IMG/VR virus record: IMGVR_UViG_3300023503_000002
Coordinates: 1-46,348 of that record
Source: a virus
Strand: one strand, 5' to 3'
DNA length: 46,348 nt
The translations under genes and the position numbers were made by a program. The notes under the pieces are model-generated. The model saw only the letters and a list, made by a program, of their open reading frames with translations. It was not told where the DNA came from and did no database searches. Shown here in pieces: positions 12,001 through 16,577 of this stretch; positions within the stretch are counted from its first letter, which is position 1, and every line of letters begins with the position of its first letter.

Positions 12001-12705
12001 ATCAAGTAATTCACGTAAAAGTTTTACCTGTTCACGTTTAGCATCTTCTACAACCCTCTTTAAACTAGAACTATCCTGCTGCCCTGAACTTTGGGGGAGG
12101 TTAAGATTTTCTATCTTACTACTAAGTTTATCTATACTTACATTAAGGGCTTTGCTAGCACCTTCAGCCATAGCAGTTACAGATGTAGGTTTTTGTGCTG
12201 TTTTACTTGACGCATCTTTTATGGTTCCCTGCAAAGCGTCAACGGCACGTTTTAAATCTTTTACATCCCTTAGTGAGGCTATAAGGGTACGGACATTAGA
12301 AAAATCTTGATTTTTAGTCTTGGCTGCAAGAGCCTTTACCACAGCTTGTGATACGGAATTTTTAATATCGTCACTTATATTACCTAAAGAATTTTTGATA
12401 TTTTGTGACAGAGTTTGTGAAGGTTCACCTGATATAGGCCCCTTACTCCTTGTCTCAGGTGCTATTGTCCTGGCTATTGCAGTAACTATTTTATTGACAG
12501 AATCTTCTGATAAGACTACTTTTGTGACAGCAGATGGCTGGTTCTTTAAGGTACCTTGTAATATATCTCTTACAGCCTTTGCTAATTCTGCTCTAAGAGC
12601 TTGTGTTAACTGGCTTGTAATGTTTGAAGAATTGTTTCCTAAATTTCCTGATGAACCAGCAGTGTTTGAAGTGTTAATATTTATATCATAAGTATTATTG
12701 GCCAA
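1..12705 (-). CDS. Giant tape measure polyprotein with embedded RNA polymerase and PD-(D/E)XK nuclease (3' end outside window)
   Basis: One uninterrupted minus-strand frame gives 4,235 codons and is still open at the left edge. It has three recognisable parts. Residues about 900-2130 hold RNA polymerase motifs, 2770-2930 a RecB-like nuclease signature, and 3440-3770 a TP901-type tape measure core. Hydrophobic stretches follow near residues 3780-3800 and 4030-4060. The N-terminal 400 residues and much of the rest are charged and helical or coiled-coil-like. A Pro/Gly-rich linker lies near 2640-2670, before the nuclease. The start is TTG: an in-frame TAA sits at 12712-12714, a GGGGGT ribosome site lies 8 bases upstream, and the first in-frame ATG is about 180 codons later. 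It follows the tail chaperone pair, the usual place for a tape measure gene. The tape measure role is firm; the polymerase and nuclease are read from motifs only. Proteolytic maturation is possible but not visible. Confidence 0.93.
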   Translation of the reverse strand, partial: MANNTYDININTSNTAGSSGNLGNNSSNITSQLTQALRAELAKAVRDILQGTLKNQPSAVTKVVLSEDSVNKIVTAIARTIAPETRSKGPISGEPSQTLSQNIKNSLGNISDDIKNSVSQAVVKALAAKTKNQDFSNVRTLIASLRDVKDLKRAVDALQGTIKDASSKTAQKPTSVTAMAEGASKALNVSIDKLSSKIENLNLPQSSGQQDSSSLKRVVEDAKREQVKLLRELLDVLKSRPEDHNRQDTAKAVQTLSDLIARTSTSPQQPSTQKIVVETKSGAAINELRNDIKSLIAELHSDFNKLLEAVRKQNRDLPPSAKKDEGTKTIKVHEKVIAQGDLHSARSFAEQSVKTYDDAAIRGAAKTVREKVNTLEGMLKEVVSDTDDVKKYYKEMYKEAVGMDKSLDSLNSALDKVVDKASKVRGKLDEAGKVLSDVADTSLPTKVSKPIQEVTYRATSLPIRPRVESTVATKSRVTAITGPNQPIPLKPGDVRIPNRGLGAREFEELKKTANDLSKSLEQVQNKIVKDLKEGFVKAKGKWAIVGQESAKAAQELFQLTEDANQWVLTIANVDKLRKTLKTKAKMNVGGMNTRELIDAYKKYLVDNSPILRDNDNEAILNAIARWIKTTRPKDIKIDYLRAIKENAQFKGSQITDAMITAIDAAIRQHSDNLQDVFKKTYGHAEAQLELQRRKLIRELAIPNVTLTPTNNFVMETQSGTQRAVPKFGVFQTGFERMYNTYFKGNASMAKAIKSLAGPELSPRDSNVLAVDMIKQAYGRKGVDQNTVSKLKALYEGGVKEKVQYLASVGAIDIGKVNDKIKELSLVLDNQIKKLAQTKSVDTFIKGMEEAGVSAYDAIKSFDKLIYKNYYDFLNETLDKSNILQEVSKTPMFSRTIRDFSKTVGSTVELAPPVLGGANTPKRAMYQNKAVHLATFVGPDKQTAKIFDEVRLDPEEVKRLIKGVNLRLRQLDKYAELGLDELAGIHGGTRLPKELRGISTLGVNDSQAAITNTFSTSGGKYRSDDEIINAPGLKNVPGTFIKLQTQDLNRLAPFGPQFNQLGRNISATTQVVASSPGNAPKGYFATEFPTLRPQTEQRLIESNSFGNKGYGFNVVTELRSTAGTFEDQIIVSGKMLKAFTELTKKLVLPSSGGIVSLNTRLSRAAAATPDIREGVLKSTFDEVTDGLMDVARQLGISEKTLRADKTFISDVKKTVLSIEGQSVEVQTAKLTELFLNHFGRKLSTRFGTKGVSVSASREYEAFINIMKEFKDATVKVLTEDERKKAGLGVAIMPKSMGELVSELIQAGGGKRTIANRAARSGNKFMVPLFTSKEKGLVTDTEAARNKITFKDVSSELKRLYNVELQPDLKGIKQLKELYQDILKDKAKLSKEVPIDVRISARGVAKRGLQSDILELVTNNIAGVGPGGHTVIRDVIPEPRKLLGPTGLNKYAKALGYQKAEGVNVDDIRKALQEQYPKLDEKTISSLADLEKKSNYYTNIIDELGKKRTSLVGNKFLTVVSDPRKFAEWTKADIESGEKGLSLNIPAYSAYADIFGKQSAMLRDIESHMSPTKAKARETYKTFMYNVNERMNKRLSSLNIPELPLSTIKDFSERVGTFEDKHAEDSLFNTLSDVEKFSSAFKVKIPDSKEGYTLMYVPSSILRTPTPDPHKPGYYGMTDMSRRFQNIIDAANKIERFKSGDITPAEASAAFRDALHDDSLKDFRKNVSQKLGWREDTPPAKLFGAVADINNKQSAINRIGPEAMLKEYGAKDVILERQIKRLNGQRLRLYKSLSTDVVGRKGAFAEIFLSKDLKAVYATAVTAVVDKTNNFNRFIKDLKEVDKDFNTFRELGIDKLSEVRENMESIAKEHSKVVQEHRKAGLPVLREDELGVSVKEAKKIKVPSFKPRYAFTSAGDLERVPKQLSTEKNTLYDALKYIEELRSALVGDRSSLKKYGIRADELQHEIGRVQPYVESIRFPFTGTSSVQPYKPRLLKGKLAQDVIAAPGVPELPMDKFSAQIKVVEGILDKAKTAREKAWDVGDAEKAKKLTSLIDRLNKSLTDIIPKYIAHQQKLDFDGDALLVHSAQSKDAAEDLKKHYEHTYKEFDTISATYRTAFTSDAMQRSSGKFMLAEMGADFYKKFPRDKGFDFLKAPFYDEDLKDLTTSQKLQYVSAYHKGELSKNPVVQVLNEVRDKLIGKDNKEQLSAVINKVVGKDSDEALRVASEEIDKFNTELKKAVDALLGTALNQEKIKAAIEAQLFKAHTGRDVEAINEVKRSYEAYRRTGALIQPTSMFGSIRNTQMNELMRFSIQKGMDVKHAGGATVITALREALKSKDSSKLDNLIQEIKSGGEGLGELKDFLEANYKAIETKLGAYSTQDIRKAVVDDNLITKEQAEMLTRPELIDKAKSTYGFEGFLRDLREAVQTVKATEGSYRYRTSGGARKVSSSVRSFSDLRDFARTLTEEINKDAVRNQSMIGEMLKNSIATSKIHANYVKSIHSSLDKEGYKPTEDVTKITSQVVKGEVPKVLERFIKDKDSLRELRLISGIGSTPDYRKKEIEFSVAETVTGSIVKDLQSKGLSGAELDKEVKRKLNEIARAVLALYDVNKALISTQYIMSKDKTEDIRRLATERVSDVKRRTQQYLVTEPPRGDAGAQPPGNGDKSPRFSFSGDVVPVYLVGMSDELVQIFSSAAKVLARTPTSTMTSAFEAVKQGEPSLSYDELRKIADRVTGGINTRKGTTFEHIYRASGLHGGGEFGNTKFDPESLRQSQIAAIKKVMTGSAPENDLLKSTSILGTGLHEVIENKMKESMGENVDIERLILFKDEVAGWISGHIDAIIKDFESNKETAVDIKTVSARFKKKLAKLVDKAGSNSFEAILKVIEDTPDGALVRQKLETVASQLNVYMKALGENADAEAHFYDRLAKGNDEALKIKFSFDPDRFARDMAAVAEARKQVKQSGGRFARTASKAELYTASREVPSQEDIDKLVKGGTDMYLRYINSLKQKEGVLYRKQDIDWSVRPKKPSAGATPFANAGDSVTQLYNNLKLLHEEAKHIQALRGINIKTDLANMNEWISKAIKEAQTVGPDYKYFVSLVNTLRDAGKISDTETFKSWRLYKIAVGDFYMQQAEEAKKRISEAKAAGDVTSQRTAYKDLKVALHQMQQFIRRGLGKQTDIYTSDKQYFNPELARAAGVFMSQKEIIEKSNRGLGESPSLNKVFNYAVKDLSGKAPITATPIEKARHILGVLMDTDQEMIKLVEDAELMKRIGPEITKAWDFDTVVTNIAKIREALELYRKFNVSDDTLAPQRKNLEGVIKYLKNVEDMFSRINLTNRPKEWGETGVTPVPKWVAPEEQLAMHKANLSKLREYFSRSSQEGGAKVGERFSYNIKVLGSAGEVVKNQRVDFYKFAEAVNAAGKSVGKFREHATDLISVLQGTSRGLRGAMARALKWGAASTIVYGGFSQLKSAVKTISEIELKIAELRMVMNPMVSDFESMGQAATVFARRYGQATTEVLGAMKIFAQQGLGQREILDRTNTALLAANVSTLNTKDATEALTSAVKMFGQESESSLRYLDAWSEVESRHAITAADMAAAIKKSAAAAKSAGVTFHQLNGVVAAIGAVTRQTGKEVGTSLRFIFRRLFSEKGPTELAKLNIPVLTNAGKLRSGFDILSDLSDKWKDLTSAQKMNIAQAIGGTRQYNALLVLMHNWQEALDATKDSINSKGSAERKNYEIMKTYAKQVEKTKASLVALQMSVGKAVLPIFKTTLNVTRSILDTLNAIPNTMKLIGTGMLTFLAYLYKGADAIESIRGIFSSGKSVFGGVVSALKSELATTQFELFGNNLDKYLGKLTHKQALGLKTLGKVVKEGAQPKIVETDKGKKTVYSPEDYIPRGEVIEDFHSALGKTFFLLTKLGRAYNKVFGDNMTGIGESTEKAGKRMVEFGASISTTASIATVGGRKIRRLADIIKYVKDKGLSKEGVEKSISTSGIKAVLGKVFNVASEIAGIGAAASGILLEAFGEHLNAGGKKILKEWATNNASFVASVTPLTLTTLAMVPAAKAIIHHFAKMSRSAKDYEQSLYGLRRTQSEQLQEMRSIGNAYASLDKRIADANKVTRPDVKARRLDLGTYESPLISEAKIRKDAIALANRMAEENVNLVVGYDKLGNAMVRTNSRLTNLIDTMKKAKIKEMAETEIGVAAKYIEDLTKTTGSETWKNELRKFAKEIPVVGNLIAKQIHIA
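1396..2388 (-). other. TP901-type tape measure core domain (residues ~3440-3770)
   Basis: This part of the giant protein has the features of the TP901 tail tape measure family: small-residue-rich amphipathic helices, a segment with AMKIFAQQGLGQREI, then AAAIKKSAAAAKSAGVTF and GAVTRQTGKEVGTSLRFIF, ending in KAVLPIF. Such helices line the tail tube lumen and set tail length. It is followed by hydrophobic segments of the kind thought to contact the host membrane. This domain, together with the position after the tail chaperone genes, fixes the identity of the gene. Confidence 0.88.
3916..4398 (-). other. PD-(D/E)XK (RecB/Cas4-like) nuclease signature inside the tape measure protein (residues ~2770-2930)
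   Basis: The segment has all the landmarks of RecB-family nucleases in order: GTGLHE with H2799, GHIDAI with D2835, AVDIKT with D2850 and K2852, and QLNVY (Q2900, Y2904), the QxxxY motif. The H to D and D to D-x-K spacings (36 and 15) fit the family. The stretch between D-x-K and QxxxY is longer than usual, at about 48 residues. There are no Cys residues of the kind that bind the iron-sulfur cluster in Cas4 or AddB, so it is not Cas4 itself. It lies between the polymerase region and the tape measure core. Its likely role is DNA cleavage in the newly infected cell or genome-end processing, which is inference. Confidence 0.8.
6316..10008 (-). other. Two-barrel RNA polymerase motif region inside the tape measure protein (residues ~900-2130)
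   Basis: Motifs appear in the order expected for a fused beta/beta-prime polymerase. NTPKRAMYQ (918-926) resembles the beta fork loop (NQSPRNTYQ in Pol II Rpb2). G1110-x-N1112 followed by FEDQIIVS (1124-1131) matches the beta GxN...NFEDxIxxSE block. R1396-ISA-R1400-GVA-K1404 has the spacing of the beta K-MAG-R-HGN-K element, with Arg for the first Lys. R1975-F-P1977 followed by QPYKPRLLKG resembles the beta-prime RAPTLHR...FEPVLVEG block. LDFDGDALLVH (2072-2082) matches the metal-binding NADFDGDQMAVH. The FED to Lys distance (about 280) is close to bacterial beta (about 250). I did not find clear bridge-helix or trigger-loop sequences. The motifs are seen directly; an active polymerase is inferred. 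Confidence 0.82.
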
Positions 12706-12726
12706 CCTTCTTTACCCCCAATATTT

Positions 12727-13752
12727 CTAACTTCTACGTGATGTTCTTTTCTTTATATCGGCTCTATCTTTTATCCTTGCCGCTTCTCTCGGTTTGTCAT
12801 ATTTAATATCTTGATAGATATCGCTAAACTGGGTAACAATAACTTCTTCGCTATCAAAAGCCGACAACTTACCCTTTGTCGTTTTGTTCCCCTTCCTAAA
12901 AGAAGCTTCCTTTTCCAGTTCCTTATAATAATCATCCATATAGGTATCCAAAGCAGTATCATCATTAATGATATGCTCTGGGGGCCTATCTTCAGGCATC
13001 ATTTCGTATATTGATTGGTAGTAATTAGACCAGTACACCAGATTCAACTGATCATTAGTATACATACTACTAGGCCTACCAAACAATGACTCATTGGTTT
13101 TACAACTATTTATATATCTAATTCGCCATAGATTGCTTCTAGCTATATATCTAATAGTGGTTACATCTATACCATTGTAAAACTTGGTATATTCTGAGAG
13201 TACTAATGTTCTAAACTCTGGATCGGGTTCGTTAAAAAAGTCATCTAAAGTTTTCCAATAACGCTCACCACTATCAGAGTCATACACGCACATAGCGCAT
13301 AAGAAACTATTCCTATCCTCGTCGGCTTTAGACTCAGCGCTAAACGCTAATGTAGAATATTTTCTATACCGTAACTGGAAGGCTTTAGCCTCTAGTTCAT
13401 TAATATATTTAGAAATCCTATCCTTGTTGGCCATTACTTTGGTTATTTTAGATAACAAAACTTTCTGAGCCTCAATCTTAGCTTCCAGTCCTTCCAGTTC
13501 TTTTTGGTCGGCTTCAGTAAAAATGTTACGTTCTACAATAACCTTTTCTAATTCATCAGTAGGTAACAGACCTGAGTCTATAGCCTCTTTATGGCTTTTA
13601 TCATATATATATTTGGCCCTGATTAATATTTTGTTAGTAGGTTGTCTGAACTCTAGCAACAAAACATCAGAGCCTTTATTAAATTCTTTTAATGTTACAC
13701 ACTCGGAGATCTGTGTTATAAGATCCCCAAGTTCTTGGTAAGAAAGCTCCAT
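12727..13752 (-). CDS. Tail assembly chaperone, frameshift-extension ORF (gpT-like)
   Basis: 341 residues, acidic and helical, ending KKRTSRRS, with no domain I recognise by sequence. It sits between a shorter ORF and the tape measure gene, the position of the lambda T-type chaperone ORF. Its ATG has no clear ribosome site, only an A/T-rich stretch behind the previous stop. The reading frame is open upstream of that ATG to a slippery heptamer at 13782-13788. A -1 shift there would join 228 residues of the upstream ORF, through 10 extra residues, to this one, giving about 579 residues. Such fusions guide tail tube assembly around the tape. The role comes from position and frameshift layout. 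It could also be translated separately at a low level. Confidence 0.75.
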   Translation of the reverse strand: MELSYQELGDLITQISECVTLKEFNKGSDVLLLEFRQPTNKILIRAKYIYDKSHKEAIDSGLLPTDELEKVIVERNIFTEADQKELEGLEAKIEAQKVLLSKITKVMANKDRISKYINELEAKAFQLRYRKYSTLAFSAESKADEDRNSFLCAMCVYDSDSGERYWKTLDDFFNEPDPEFRTLVLSEYTKFYNGIDVTTIRYIARSNLWRIRYINSCKTNESLFGRPSSMYTNDQLNLVYWSNYYQSIYEMMPEDRPPEHIINDDTALDTYMDDYYKELEKEASFRKGNKTTKGKLSAFDSEEVIVTQFSDIYQDIKYDKPREAARIKDRADIKKRTSRRS

Positions 13753-13760
13753 ATATAAAT

Positions 13761-14465
13761 TTACTCGCTTTTCTTGGTCCTCTTTTTAGTAGCTTTACTT
13801 TTTTTGGTTTTCTTTGGTGCTTTTTCAGTCACTTCTTTTAACGCTTCTTCAGCTTCTTTAGCACGCTTGAGTAGATCTTCTTCTATCTCTTTAAAAGCTA
13901 CAGCTTCTGGAGTATTTTCCATAAAGTCTGAGTCTAGACCTTGTAGGAAGAGCATAACTTCGTAACGAGCTATAGACGGTAAGGTACCTGATTCCACATC
14001 ATTAAGGTAGTCTTCATAAGTTTCCCAAACTCGATTACCGTCTTCACTTCTTACCATACACGATGTAAGGTATTCTAAGCTAGCATCATCAGAAATCTGC
14101 TCGCAAGTATTACCCATAGGACCGTTGAAACGCTGATTCCACTGAAACAATTCTTCACGAAGTTCCATAACTTCTATTGCAAGTACACGCTTTTCCTCAA
14201 CGTCATCTGCCATCTCTAATTGTGTTATCTTATCGCGCAAATCATCTTCCAACTCTCTAGCCCTACGTTCATACTCTGGACCAATTATACCGCGACGCAT
14301 TAAAATATCAGACATTTCCGCAGCGGTAGTGATACCTTCAACAAGACAATTTGTGTATGTCTTACTATACTGCCAATCTGCTCCCCTAATATCCTCTGCG
14401 GTTGGGTCATGTATATAGTATTTAGTCCCGTCTTCTAATGTAAATTCCCTTTTAGCCTTTTCCAT
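13761..14465 (-). CDS. Tail assembly chaperone (gpG-like), zero-frame product
   Basis: 234 residues, starting MEKAKREFTLEDGTKYYI, where the strand-like opening and acidic helical body recall phage tail chaperones that bind the tape measure protein. Helical segments span about 60-115 and 180-220. The C-terminus is strongly Lys-rich, and its AAA/AAG codons create a frameshift site at 13782-13788. A good ribosome site (AAGGAGG, 7 bases before ATG) indicates strong translation, as expected for the abundant short form. It lies immediately before the -1 extension ORF and the tape measure gene. No sequence family is recognised outright; the assignment rests on gene order, the relative frames and the slippery site. 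Confidence 0.72.
   Translation of the reverse strand: MEKAKREFTLEDGTKYYIHDPTAEDIRGADWQYSKTYTNCLVEGITTAAEMSDILMRRGIIGPEYERRARELEDDLRDKITQLEMADDVEEKRVLAIEVMELREELFQWNQRFNGPMGNTCEQISDDASLEYLTSCMVRSEDGNRVWETYEDYLNDVESGTLPSIARYEVMLFLQGLDSDFMENTPEAVAFKEIEEDLLKRAKEAEEALKEVTEKAPKKTKKSKATKKRTKKSE
13782..13788 (-). promoter_or_regulatory. Programmed -1 ribosomal frameshift site (T AAA AAG)
   Basis: In the zero frame the codons read ACT AAA AAG AGG, giving the heptamer T_AAA_AAG seven codons before the stop. In the -1 frame a TAA overlaps the heptamer itself (13786-13788), so a shift here is about the earliest that can enter the open -1 frame. From GAG at 13782 that frame runs without a stop into the downstream 341-residue ORF. 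X_AAA_AAG heptamers are known bacterial and phage slip sites. I have not established a downstream stimulatory structure. Confidence 0.65.
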
Positions 14466-14478
14466 AATTTCCTCCTTA

Positions 14479-14727
14479 TTACCTTTTAATCTCTATTACG
14501 TCTTCAGACTTGGTTATGTAGTTAACATCATAACTATTATCAAGTCTGGTATGTAGTTTCCTTATACAATCATTGCCCATACGTAAAATGCGACTCCTCA
14601 GAGCTCTAAAAGTCTCCTTGTTAGGACAAGCCACTTGAGCATAATCTAAAGTCTTTTCAAACAAATGTGTGACTTCTTTACGGATGTCATCCTTAAGCTT
14701 GTCTTTACTTTTATCTGTATAATTCAT
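14479..14727 (-). CDS. Small protein of unknown function
   Basis: 82 residues, charged and predicted mostly helical, with no motif I recognise. A strong ribosome site (TTAGGAGGT, 5 bases before ATG) supports it as a real gene. It lies between the terminator after the major tail protein gene and the tail chaperone pair. A small ORF here in tailed phages is often a tail assembly or completion factor, but nothing in the sequence shows this. There are two Cys residues (34 and 54), too few for a zinc site. It is probably the first gene of the chaperone/tape measure segment, reached by read-through of the hairpin at 14752-14779. Confidence 0.7.
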   Translation of the reverse strand: MNYTDKSKDKLKDDIRKEVTHLFEKTLDYAQVACPNKETFRALRSRILRMGNDCIRKLHTRLDNSYDVNYITKSEDVIEIKR

Positions 14728-14751
14728 TTTTTACCTCCTAAACCTTTACCT

Positions 14752-14779
14752 AAAACGTGGGGAGGTTACCCTCCCCACG
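14752..14779 (-). terminator. Intrinsic terminator after the major tail protein gene
   Basis: A perfect 10-bp GC-rich stem (14756-14765 with 14770-14779) with a 4-base loop is followed on the minus strand by TTTT (14755-14752). It begins about 20 bases past the stop codon of the 530-residue tail protein. The short U tract suggests partial termination, which would give more tail protein mRNA than tape measure mRNA. Confidence 0.82.
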
Positions 14780-14799
14780 GACCTATTAACCTTCAAAGA

Positions 14800-16392
14800 T
14801 TAGCCGTTCCGGCGAATCTTGAAATCAGAGGTGACGTTCTGAATAGAAACATCGCCCTTAACAACATACAAGTCATTAGTTGACCTGAAGTTAAAGGTCT
14901 GGGTAGCATTGTTACCCATATCCAGAGTCATACCCTCTTCAGTGATCTTCAAGTGCTCGACTACAATAGTCTTAAGAGCGTACTCACGATCACCAGCAAC
15001 ATAAGCACTACCACCATTGTTCAAAACACCGTCAACAAAATAATTCTGTCCGATGAATTTTGAACCGGCAGCTATCTTACGATTAGCGCCAGTACCGCCA
15101 GCTTCCTCATCTGTCTGACCATAGATCTTAACAATAAGCTTCAAATCTTCAGAAGTCATCAAATCAGCAAGATCGATATCATCCAGAGTATTGGTCTTGA
15201 AAGCTGCCAATTGGTCAGCAACCTTAGCCCAGTTCTCAAGGTCACCAGCTGTGGTATTAACATTGACTGTGATCGGAATCGGTAGAGTCAATGGACGGTC
15301 ATATGGACCTAAGTGACCAAGCTCTGCAAGAGGTGTACGGGTAAGGTTAGCTGAGATAGTACAACCAGTCAAACGCCAAGCAATATCGTAGCTGGTATCG
15401 CTATCAGACACGATATAAACCTCTATCTGGCCCTGACGTAGAGCACCGATAGAATCAGGACGATTGGCATCATCAAGAGCCTTAAAGTAGGTATTTGATG
15501 TGCCGCTACCATAAGCATCAGCAGCATAAATAACCTCGATACGGTCACCGTTATTGATGGTTAGACTTGTTGGTAAATAGACAACATGTGGACCAGCAGC
15601 ATTATACACAAACTTAGTAGCATCAGCTGCTGTACCAGCAATGACCTCTATATTACGAACAGTATTGGTGCTACTGTCAAAATAAGTAACAGCTGCAGCA
15701 CCATTTTCGTCCTTACGTAAGAAGCCCAGACCTGTTGATAAGGTGGCAACGTTATCAGATGCACCAAGAGTCAAAGAAACCTGAGTTTCTGTACCAGTAA
15801 GTTCATACTTGTCGTAGTTAACGAAACGGCCATCATTCAATAGCCACATCTTGTTATCGGTTTCAGCACCGTAGTTCTCAGTAGCGTTGGCACCTGTAGA
15901 GTAACCAAACTCAATACTGTTAACGTATACTTCATCCAAGAACACTGTCTGGTCGATGTTGTTAGATAAAGTACCAATAGAACACTCTTCCTGTACAGGA
16001 GACCAGATGGTTACACCTGGAAGGTTACCACAAGTGATAGCAAAGTCAGCTAGTGATACACCATGCATAAATGTGGTGGTAGGTGTTAGAGAAGTACCAC
16101 TAACAACAACAAGATTAGCATTAGAGCTGGTAGCTGTAGCGTCCATTTTGATTTTTTCTGGACTTAACTGTGCCAAAACCGCCAAAGTTCTAACGTCACC
16201 AAAGTCATTGGTGTTCAGCGTAATGGCCACAGATGGGACGTCATCGACTATATCTATGATATCCAGGTGCCCTAATTCGAATATATCTTCACTGTTGAAG
16301 GTAGTAGTGCTACCAAATGACTGAACACGATAAAGCACTTCACCGTTGGCCCATACGCTTTCAGAAGCGTATATAATTCTATTTCTAGCCAT
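14800..16392 (-). CDS. Major tail (tail tube) protein
   Basis: 530 residues, rich in beta-strand, Thr, Ser and Gly, with no enzymatic motif. This is typical of a tail tube subunit carrying extra surface domains. The N-terminal segment (about 1-90, including ELGHLDIIDIVDDVPSVAI) and the C-terminal segment (about 360-530) look like the conserved tube fold; the middle (about 130-340) may be inserted Ig-like decoration. It is larger than many tube proteins, which are often 150-400 residues. It has a strong AGGAGG ribosome site, its own leader with inverted repeats, and a terminator directly downstream, all fitting very high expression. It lies between the tail completion genes and the chaperone pair. 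A sheath protein is the main alternative, but no second tube gene is seen. Confidence 0.78.
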   Translation of the reverse strand: MARNRIIYASESVWANGEVLYRVQSFGSTTTFNSEDIFELGHLDIIDIVDDVPSVAITLNTNDFGDVRTLAVLAQLSPEKIKMDATATSSNANLVVVSGTSLTPTTTFMHGVSLADFAITCGNLPGVTIWSPVQEECSIGTLSNNIDQTVFLDEVYVNSIEFGYSTGANATENYGAETDNKMWLLNDGRFVNYDKYELTGTETQVSLTLGASDNVATLSTGLGFLRKDENGAAAVTYFDSSTNTVRNIEVIAGTAADATKFVYNAAGPHVVYLPTSLTINNGDRIEVIYAADAYGSGTSNTYFKALDDANRPDSIGALRQGQIEVYIVSDSDTSYDIAWRLTGCTISANLTRTPLAELGHLGPYDRPLTLPIPITVNVNTTAGDLENWAKVADQLAAFKTNTLDDIDLADLMTSEDLKLIVKIYGQTDEEAGGTGANRKIAAGSKFIGQNYFVDGVLNNGGSAYVAGDREYALKTIVVEHLKITEEGMTLDMGNNATQTFNFRSTNDLYVVKGDVSIQNVTSDFKIRRNG

Positions 16393-16418
16393 ATTTTTTC
16401 CTCCTATTTTTTTATAAT

Positions 16419-16454
16419 GCTGTTTACTATTTACCGGTATATAGGATAAACAGC
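16419..16454 (-). promoter_or_regulatory. Inverted repeat in the leader of the major tail gene
   Basis: An 8-bp perfect repeat (16419-16426 with 16447-16454) encloses a second, imperfect palindrome centred on ACCGGT. On the minus-strand transcript it forms a hairpin just upstream of the AGGAGG ribosome site at about 16399-16404. It could stabilise or process the mRNA, or be a protein-binding site. Confidence 0.55.
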
Positions 16455-16504
16455 AGAAATTCCTAGCCGGTATTCAGTTAGTAGCCGAAAGAGTACTAGG
16501 TTGG

Positions 16505-16540
16505 TATATAGTACCCGCTAGCTATTGAGGCAAATAGCTA
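16505..16540 (-). promoter_or_regulatory. Candidate promoter and hairpin upstream of the major tail gene
   Basis: On the minus strand TTGCCT (16528-16533) and TATATA (16505-16510) are 17 bases apart, an acceptable but weak sigma70-type match at 4 of 6 in each box. An 8-bp perfect inverted repeat (16519-16526 with 16533-16540) overlaps the -35 box. No U tract follows the hairpin, so it does not look like a terminator for the preceding gene. Confidence 0.35.
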
Positions 16541-16577
16541 CCTTTTCCTTTTCCAGTTCTATACTTAGATAGGTTAC

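Noticed and set aside
17-12691. Many plus-strand open frames opposite the giant gene
   Set aside because: They lack ribosome sites and recognisable domains and are the antisense of one continuous minus-strand frame that carries conserved motifs.
13794-13806. A7 run in the first chaperone ORF as the frameshift site
   Set aside because: A -1 shift there would meet a TAA in the new frame at 13786-13788 and would not reach the downstream ORF. The later T_AAA_AAG avoids this.
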